A stretch of 64,000 bases of DNA. Origin: Hevea brasiliensis. Lineage: Eukaryota; Streptophyta; Magnoliopsida; Malpighiales; Euphorbiaceae. Position numbers and translations under genes: made by a program. The notes beneath the pieces are model-generated. The model ran no database searches. It had not been told where the DNA came from and worked only from the letters and a program-made list of their open reading frames with translations. This document shows positions 58,516 through 64,000 of this stretch, piece after piece; the stretch's first letter is position 1; each line of letters starts with the position of its first letter. The DNA is taken from contig NC_079510.1 of assembly GCF_030052815.1 (NCBI RefSeq), forward strand, positions 39,154,853 through 39,218,852, written 5' to 3'.

Positions 58516-59337
58516 TGATGTGAACCTTCAAGTAATTGGTAACTTGAAAACCCACATTTAAGAATTAAATGAACAATATGGAAAACACCAAATCAAGATG
58601 TATGAATTTGATTCTTTGAACCAGCACAATCAGATTGTTGTGTAATTCAAAGAAAATATCAGAAATGGGATTCTTGACCTAATTCATATGGAGAATGAAT
58701 AAACCAAGAATATTATGCACATTAAACCTTGCAAGATAGAAATCTCAGTAAGTTAATGAGCTTCACAAGAACAAAGGCAACAGCCAATTTAATCACTAAA
58801 GGAGCAGAAACAATCTTTCATTAATATTCAAAGTGTGTCCTCCACTCTCTCATTACACTTGTATTTATAGTCTCTTGGCTCCAAAGCTAAAGACAAAAAT
58901 ATCCCTACTTTAATAACAGCCGCAAGGAGCTTTTAGTCCAAACAAAAATTAATCTATCAAAAGTCTAAAAACTCCTTACAAAAAGTAAATTTAATACAGT
59001 AGCAAATAAGGGCATTTAAGTCGAAAAGAGAGGTGGTTATAACAGCAAGGAATATTCTTTCAAAAAGGTACCAGCAGATGCATGTACATGGGTTGGATCT
59101 GGTACATGCATGTCTACAGTTTATTCCATGTAACCTAATGCTCCACATGACACCTGGTCACTTCCAAGCTTAATTTTCACCAAATTTAATCCTTTATAAT
59201 TTTCTTCATGCCATTCCAGCTTATAATCCTTGCTCCTTAAGATTTCACAAATTAAATTCTGAAGTGATTTAGCTCTAGCTCTAGTAATTGGACCTTGGAT
59301 GAAATCCTTAGGCATGGATGTAGCTTGATTCTCATCA
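58516..59337 (-). mobile_element. Element E 3' LTR (822 bp), partly coding
   Basis: On the minus strand TGATGAGAATC...GGTTCACATCA. The first 217 bp are translated as the last 71 residues of pol (DENQATSMPKDF... to the stop at 59121). A TATAAATA box lies at 58862-58869 in GACTATAAATACAAG. The solo LTR at 37636-38457 is the same length and fixes both ends. Confidence 0.93.
58862..58869 (-). promoter_or_regulatory. TATA box of element E LTR
   Basis: TATAAATA on the minus strand, about 470 bp into the LTR, with GTGTAATGAGAGAGTGG about 25 bp downstream. Also present in the solo LTR (37982-37989). Confidence 0.6.
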
Positions 59338-59846
59338 TTCCCCTCCGCTTCAAAAGGATTCGTCCTAGAATCTGTTCCTGCATCAACACAAGGAGATAAA
59401 TCAGCAACATTGAAGGTGGCACTGACATTATACTCACCGGGCAAGTTTATTTTGTAGGCATTATCATTAATTTTGGTCAGCACTTGGAAAGGTCCATCAC
59501 ATCTTGGTTGTAATTTTGATTTCCTTCGAGAGGGAAACCTTTCTTTGCGCAAGTGAACCCATACCCAATCTCCAGGTTGAAATGTGACTTTCTTCCTTCC
59601 TTTGTTGGCTTGACTAGCATATTTTTCATTTTCCTTTTCAATTTGAAGCTTGGCTTGTTCATGGATTTTCTTCACCAATTCTGCTTGTCTTTTTCCATCT
59701 AAACTAGCAAGCTCGTTCACAGGCAAAGGTAAAAGATCCAAAGGAGTTGAAGGATTGAAACCATACACAATTTCAAATGGAGAATAGCTAGTAGAAGAAT
59801 GCACATTTCTATTGTATGCAAATTCAACAAGTGGAATGCAATCTTC
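59121..59846 (-). pseudogene. pol: Element E integrase C-terminal domain and CRM-type tail
   Basis: Continues the integrase frame after a Trp codon that became TAG (59846). EDCIPLVEFAYNRNVHSSTS leads to the open stretch from 59804: FEIVYGFNPSTPLDLLPLP, VTFQPGDWVWVHLRKERFP, KLQPRCDGPFQVLTKINDNAYKI (the GPY/F-like module) and ATFNVADLSP. RTNPFEAEGN is followed by the LTR-encoded tail with GPITRARAKSL. No classical chromodomain is visible; CRM-type elements carry a short CR motif instead, and this tail is where it would be. Ends at 59121. Confidence 0.88.
59338..59351 (-). other. PPT of element E
   Basis: GAAGCGGAGGGGAA on the minus strand, directly before TGATGAGAATC. It is also coding (EAEGN). 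Confidence 0.85.
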
Positions 59847-62036
59847 CTATGACTTCAAATTTTGCTTAACCACAGTACGCAAAAGAGTAGTTAGTGTCCT
59901 ATTTACTACTTCAGTTTGACCATCGGTTTGTGGGTGAAAAGTGGTGGAAAATAACAACTTGGTGCCCAATTTTCCCCACAAAACCTTCCAAAAGTGACTG
60001 AGGAATTTAACATCCCTATCACTAACTAAACTCTTAGGTATGCCATGCAACCTAACAATATCTCTAAAGAATAAATTTGCAACATTTGTAGCATCATCAG
60101 TTTTATGGCATGGAATAAAATATGCCATTTTTGAAAACCTGTCAACAACAACAAAAATTGAATCATGGCCTTGTTTAGACCTAGGTAATCCCAACACAAA
60201 ATCCATAGACAAATGAACCCAAGGATTACTAGGGGTAGGCAAAGGTGTATACAAACCTTGTGGCAAAACTCTAGATTTAGCCTTAGCACACACAACGCAC
60301 CTAACACATACTCTTTCAACATCTCTTTTCATATTCGGCCAATAAAAATGTTCCTTCAACACATCTAAACTTTTGGCAACACCAAAATGACCCATTAATC
60401 CACCAGCATGAGACTCATTCACAAGTAATTCATGCATGGAACTCTTAGGCACACACAATCTATTTTCTCTAAACAAATATCCATCATGCCTATAAAACTT
60501 CTCAAAAGCATTCTTTTCACAAGCCGCATACACTCTAGCAAAGTCATTATCTTCAGCATATAATTCTTTCACATATTCGAATCCTAATAACTTTGCATCA
60601 AGAAGGGCAAGAAGGTTATACCTTCGAGATAAGGCATCAGCAACCACATTTTCTTTCCCATGTTTGTATTGAATCACATATGGGAAGGTCTCAAGGAACT
60701 CAACCCATTTTGCATAACGCCTACTCAACTTATTTTGCCCCTTGATATGCTTCAATGACTCATGATCTGTGTGGATGACAAATTGCTTTGGCCAAAGGTA
60801 ATGTTGCCACGTTTCCAAGGCACGTACCAATGCATACAACTCTTTATCATATGTAGAATAGTTCAAAGCTGCTCCATTAAGCTTCTCACTAAAGTATGCT
60901 ATTGGTCTCTTATCCTGCATTAAAACAGCTCCAATACCTATTCCTGATGCGTCACACTCAATCTCAAAAGTCTTAGAAAAATCCGGTAAAGCCAACACAG
61001 GAGCGGAACATAACATGTCTTTAATTTTGTGAAAAGCATCATCTTGTTTTTGTTCCCAAACAAAATTAATATTCTTTTTGACAAGATCATTCAATGGTGC
61101 TGCAATGGTACTGAAATTCTTAATAAATCTTCTATAGAAACTAGCTAGTCCATGGAAACTACGTACTTCAGATGTAGACTTTGGAATGGGCCAGTCTTTA
61201 ATAGCTCTAATTTTTTCATCATCAACTTCAACACCATTAGCACTAATGACAAATCCTAAAAAGACAACCTTTTCCATGCACAATGAACATTTCTTCAAGT
61301 TAGCATATAATTTTTCCTTTCTTAACACATCGAATACAGCTCTTAAATGATGCATATGTTCATTCATGTCTCTACTGTAAACCAATATATCATCAAAATA
61401 AACAACAACAAATCTTCCAATAAAAGCACGCAACACATGATTTATCAATCTCATAAAAGTGCTAGGAGCATTAGTTAGCCCAAAAGGCATCACTAACCAC
61501 TCATATAGTCCATACTTTGTTTTAAATGCAGTCTTCCATTCATCACTTACTTTCATGCGAATTTGATGATATCCGCTTTTCAAGTCAATTTTGGTAAAAA
61601 CACACGCACCACAAAGTTCATCCAACATATCATCCAATCTAGGTATAGGGTAGCGATACTTTACAGTGATTTTGTTGACCGCCCTACAATCCACACACAT
61701 GCGCCATGTGCCATCTTTCTTTGGTACCAAAAGGACGGGTATAGCACAAGGGCTCATACTTTCTCTCACGTAACCCTTAGCTAGCAATTCCTCAACTTGC
61801 CTTTGTAATTCTTTGGTTTCTTCAGGATTAGTTCTATAGGCTGGACGATTGGGAATAATCGCCTCCAGTACAAAATCAATCTGGTGCTCAATCCCTCGAA
61901 TAGGTGGTAGTCCAGCTGGCATCTCCTCAGGTAGCACATCCTCATATTCCTACAAAAGGGAGACAATAACACTAGGCAAATTGGGGTCAAGGTCAGATGT
62001 GGATAAACAAGAGTCCTTAAACACAATTAATAACAT
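59847..62036 (-). pseudogene. pol: Element E reverse transcriptase, RNase H and integrase core
   Basis: A 696-residue open frame from 61937 ([10 protein letters not shown]). [14 protein letters not shown] at 72-83, [10 protein letters not shown] (active site FDD at 181-183). RNase H: D329 (CDASG), E366 (DKEL), D391 (TDHESL), ADALSRR at 433-439. Integrase: zinc pair H510/H517 with C547/C550; catalytic D579 (MDFVLG), D640 (VSDRDVK) and E676 (GQTEVVN), a D-35-E spacing. All catalytic residues are present. Upstream in the same frame are TAG near 61950 and TAA at 62037, and a TAG (Trp) ends it. Three single changes thus separate this from a continuous frame. Confidence 0.92.
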
Positions 62037-62825
62037 TTACTTGTTGGCAAACATGGCATTCCTCACATCTCTTCCTTTAGCATACAAGCTTAATTTTCTC
62101 TCCCCTCTTTCCGCACAGCTCTCCTTTTGCGCCGAAGTTTCACCTTTTTCAAGCACTCTTGGAATGTTTTCTTTACTCTCTTTTCTTTCCTCACAACCAA
62201 CCTTGTCTTGCTCACTCACAACATTTTCAGTCAATTTCTTTTCACTCCTTCTTTTCTTCTCTGCTCTCTTTTCGGCCACTCTTGATTTTACCTCACCCAT
62301 TGCTTGCTTAAGCCTTATTTGGTCTTCATAAATCTGTTTTGGTGTCATAGGTGCCAAAATGATTTTCCTTCCATTCATTTCAAAAGAATACCTATTTTTA
62401 TACCCATCGTGGATCACCTTTCTATCAAATTGCCATGGTCGGCCAAGTAATAAATGGCCAGCTTGCATTGGAATCACGTCACACATAACCTCATCTTGAT
62501 ACTTTCCTATTGCAAAGGAAATCAGCACTCGTTTTGTTACTTTCACCTCACCGCATTCATTCAACCACTGCAATTTATAAGGTCTAGGGTGTTTCAAAGT
62601 CCTCAACCCTAATCTCTGCACCAAAATAGTACTAGCAACATTGGCACAACTTCCCCCATCAATGATGACACTACAAGCTTTGTCTTGGATAAGACACCTT
62701 GTATGGAAAATTGTTTCTCTTTGCAATTCATCACCAACATCCTCCTTTACTTGAGTATTTAATGCTCTCATAATCACTAGAGCACTTCCTTCAGCAGCAT
62801 ATTCTACCTGAAGATGTGGAATCAC
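62037..62825 (-). pseudogene. pro: Element E protease region
   Basis: Open frame of 262 codons. VEYAAEGSALVIMRALNTQ leads into the retropepsin-like domain with VIIDGGSCANVAS (active site D-G-G in place of D-T-G, as usual in this chromovirus group; about residues 54-66) and LLLGRPWQFDR. The second half is Lys/Glu-rich. It is in the pol frame and ends with TAA just before RT. The gag frame runs into it with a shift near 62815. Confidence 0.85.
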
Positions 62826-63969
62826 TCACAATTTCCTCCTCCGTTTCTATCTTACCATTTTCTCTCATGACCATGACTCTCTTGTTAGGGCATTGAGAAG
62901 CTATATGTCCACTGCCCAAACACCTAAAACACTTCACATCTCTATTTCGGGTAGTAGTTGCAACCTCCTTTCCTTTACTTTCTACAAATTTTTTCTCCAC
63001 CTTCTTTTCCTTTTCCTCATTTTTCTTATAGTTGCTAACAGCCTTTTCCCTATCCTCCTTCTTCCAGTTAAACTTCCAAGATGAAGAAGTACCTGCATTT
63101 CCTCTAAATTTTGACTTGCTTTTAAGCTGCCTTTCTACCTTCATAGCCATGTGGACCATATCCTCCAACTCAACATAGTGATGTAACTCAACAATATGAG
63201 CAATCTCCTTGTTTAGCCCATTCAAGAATCTAGCCATGGTGGCTTCTCTATCCTCCTCCACATTTGCTCTAATCATAGCAATTTCCATTTCTTTATGATA
63301 ATCTTCAACACTTTTAGAACCTTGAGTCAATCTTTGTAACCTCTGATGTAGCTCTCTATAGTAATGACTAGGAACAAATCTCTTCCTCATTATAGTTTTC
63401 ATCTCACCCCAGGTTGCAATTGATTGCTCATAATTTCTCCTTCTACTAATTAACACTTGATCCCACCATACGAAAGCATAATCAGTAAATTCTACTGCTG
63501 CTACCTTTACTTTCTTCTCCTCTGAATAGTGATGACAATCAAAGACAGCTTCTACCTTCCTTTCCCATTCTAGATACACATCTGGATCATTTTTCCCTTG
63601 GAAAGAAGGGATGCTCATTTTAATACTTATGATATTGTCATCTACCCTATTCCTCTCTCTTTCCTCTCTTCTTATCCTCCTATCCCCATTCCTCCTATCT
63701 TCAGCTCTTCTCTCATACCTACCCCTCCTAGGTCTTTCAACCTCAAAATCATAGTTATCAACCTCATCTTCATCAGATTCAACTATGGGAGGTACAAGAT
63801 CCATCCTATTTGGCCTTCTCTCATTTTGCCTATCTCTTTGCTCCAATCTTTCCAACCTATCTATGATTCCATTGCACACAACATTCATTCTTTCAAATTG
63901 TTGTCTGACAGCCTGCATGTAGAATGGATTTTCACCTTCCCCCTCACTACCATCACCCCTTCTAGACAT
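62791..63969 (-). CDS. gag: Element E gag (392 residues, open)
   Basis: Start MSRRGDGSEGEGENPFYMQ at 63969. An acidic head is followed by an Arg/Glu-rich stretch (about 50-115) and the retrotransposon gag core (SIPSFQGKNDPDVYLEWER, FVWWDQVLISRRRNYEQ, AMIRANVEEDREATMARFL, HYVELEDMVHMAMKVERQL; about 118-285). A basic linker and one zinc knuckle CFRCLGSGHIASQC (347-360) complete it. In relatives gag continues in frame into protease; here a shift near 62815 ends it early with GRICC. Probable capsid/nucleocapsid protein. AG of a TTTTCTTGCAG acceptor lies 10 bp before the ATG (63980). Confidence 0.9.
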   Translation of the reverse strand: MSRRGDGSEGEGENPFYMQAVRQQFERMNVVCNGIIDRLERLEQRDRQNERRPNRMDLVPPIVESDEDEVDNYDFEVERPRRGRYERRAEDRRNGDRRIRREERERNRVDDNIISIKMSIPSFQGKNDPDVYLEWERKVEAVFDCHHYSEEKKVKVAAVEFTDYAFVWWDQVLISRRRNYEQSIATWGEMKTIMRKRFVPSHYYRELHQRLQRLTQGSKSVEDYHKEMEIAMIRANVEEDREATMARFLNGLNKEIAHIVELHHYVELEDMVHMAMKVERQLKSKSKFRGNAGTSSSWKFNWKKEDREKAVSNYKKNEEKEKKVEKKFVESKGKEVATTTRNRDVKCFRCLGSGHIASQCPNKRVMVMRENGKIETEEEIVSDSTSSGRICC

Positions 63970-64000
63970 GTTTTCAGACCTGCAAGAAAATGGTTAGTGT
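63970..64000 (-). other. Element E leader end with candidate splice acceptor
   Basis: On the minus strand ACACTAACCATTTTCTTGCAG then GTCTGAAAAC before ATG. CTAAC and a pyrimidine-rich AG are present but only about 15 bases apart, closer than in A, B and F. The donor would be in the 5' LTR outside the window. Confidence 0.35.

Larger units (their letters stand above)
58516..64000 (-). mobile_element. Element E: CRM-like Ty3/gypsy chromovirus, 5' LTR outside window
   Basis: Minus strand: gag (62791-63969), protease, RT, RNase H, integrase, PPT and 3' LTR (58516-59337). Sequence landmarks ([45 protein letters not shown]) and the polyprotein running into the 3' LTR fit centromeric CRM-type chromoviruses. 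It is the best preserved element here, with one frameshift and about three stops. It is inserted in LTR J. Confidence 0.88.

Noticed and set aside
61849..62331. Plus-strand 160-codon frame opposite the protease of E
   Set aside because: Antisense shadow of a Lys/Glu-rich coding stretch.
1..64000. A host gene, captured gene or antiviral/toxin system hidden between the elements
   Set aside because: Every stretch could be tied to an LTR, a leader or a gag-pol part; no leftover open frame with recognisable domains was found.

Overview
The window shows no host gene that I can support. All 64 kb can be read as LTR retrotransposons inserted into one another, as in heterochromatin of a flowering plant. 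The elements are plant-type Ty3/gypsy (Tekay/Del-like chromoviruses, a CRM-like chromovirus, an Athila-like element, a Tat/Ogre-like fragment) and one Ty1/copia element. The background is AT-rich and decay is heavy. A eudicot is likely, but I do not assign a species. CRM-like plus Athila-like elements suggest (peri)centromeric DNA, which is an inference.

Left nest (1-47668). An Athila-like element G (minus; LTR 45987-47668, tRNA-Asp-type primer site, broken gag) is interrupted by copia element D (minus; LTR 42813-44920, leader, gag, protease, integrase, RT). D's RT holds a solo LTR of the CRM-like family (37636-38457), and D is interrupted again at 36776/36777 by Tekay-like element C. C (415-36776, 3' LTR at 33228-36776) holds a minus LTR piece (1-414), a plus solo LTR (2380-6050) and element B (7196-32763). 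B's 5' LTR holds element A (8597-20419), and B's pol holds a minus solo LTR (23555-27058). Five-bp target duplications (TCACA/TCGCA, GAGAA, ATATT, AATAT, CTAGC) support every insertion whose two ends lie inside the window.

Right nest (47669-64000). A Tat/Ogre-like LTR end (47669-48524) borders element F, a coding-free Ty3-type derivative with two LTRs and only 482 bp between them. F's 3' LTR is broken by minus LTR J (54274-58515). J carries a 2.67-kb solo LTR K (55094-57758, duplication CTTAC) and is then interrupted by CRM-like element E (58516 to beyond the window end; gag, protease, RT/RNase H, integrase on the minus strand).

How the parts work: in each element the LTRs carry promoter and 3'-end signals, the primer-binding site (PBS) and polypurine tract (PPT) prime DNA synthesis, gag packs the RNA, and pol copies and integrates it. 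All pol genes here contain stops or frameshifts. E is the best preserved and C the worst. The most interesting signals are in the long LTRs: a conserved splice donor inside the LTR matched by a branch point and acceptor just before gag (A, B, F and also copia D), a 16-bp U5 stem-loop kept by compensating changes between LTR families, and further conserved stem-loops upstream of it.
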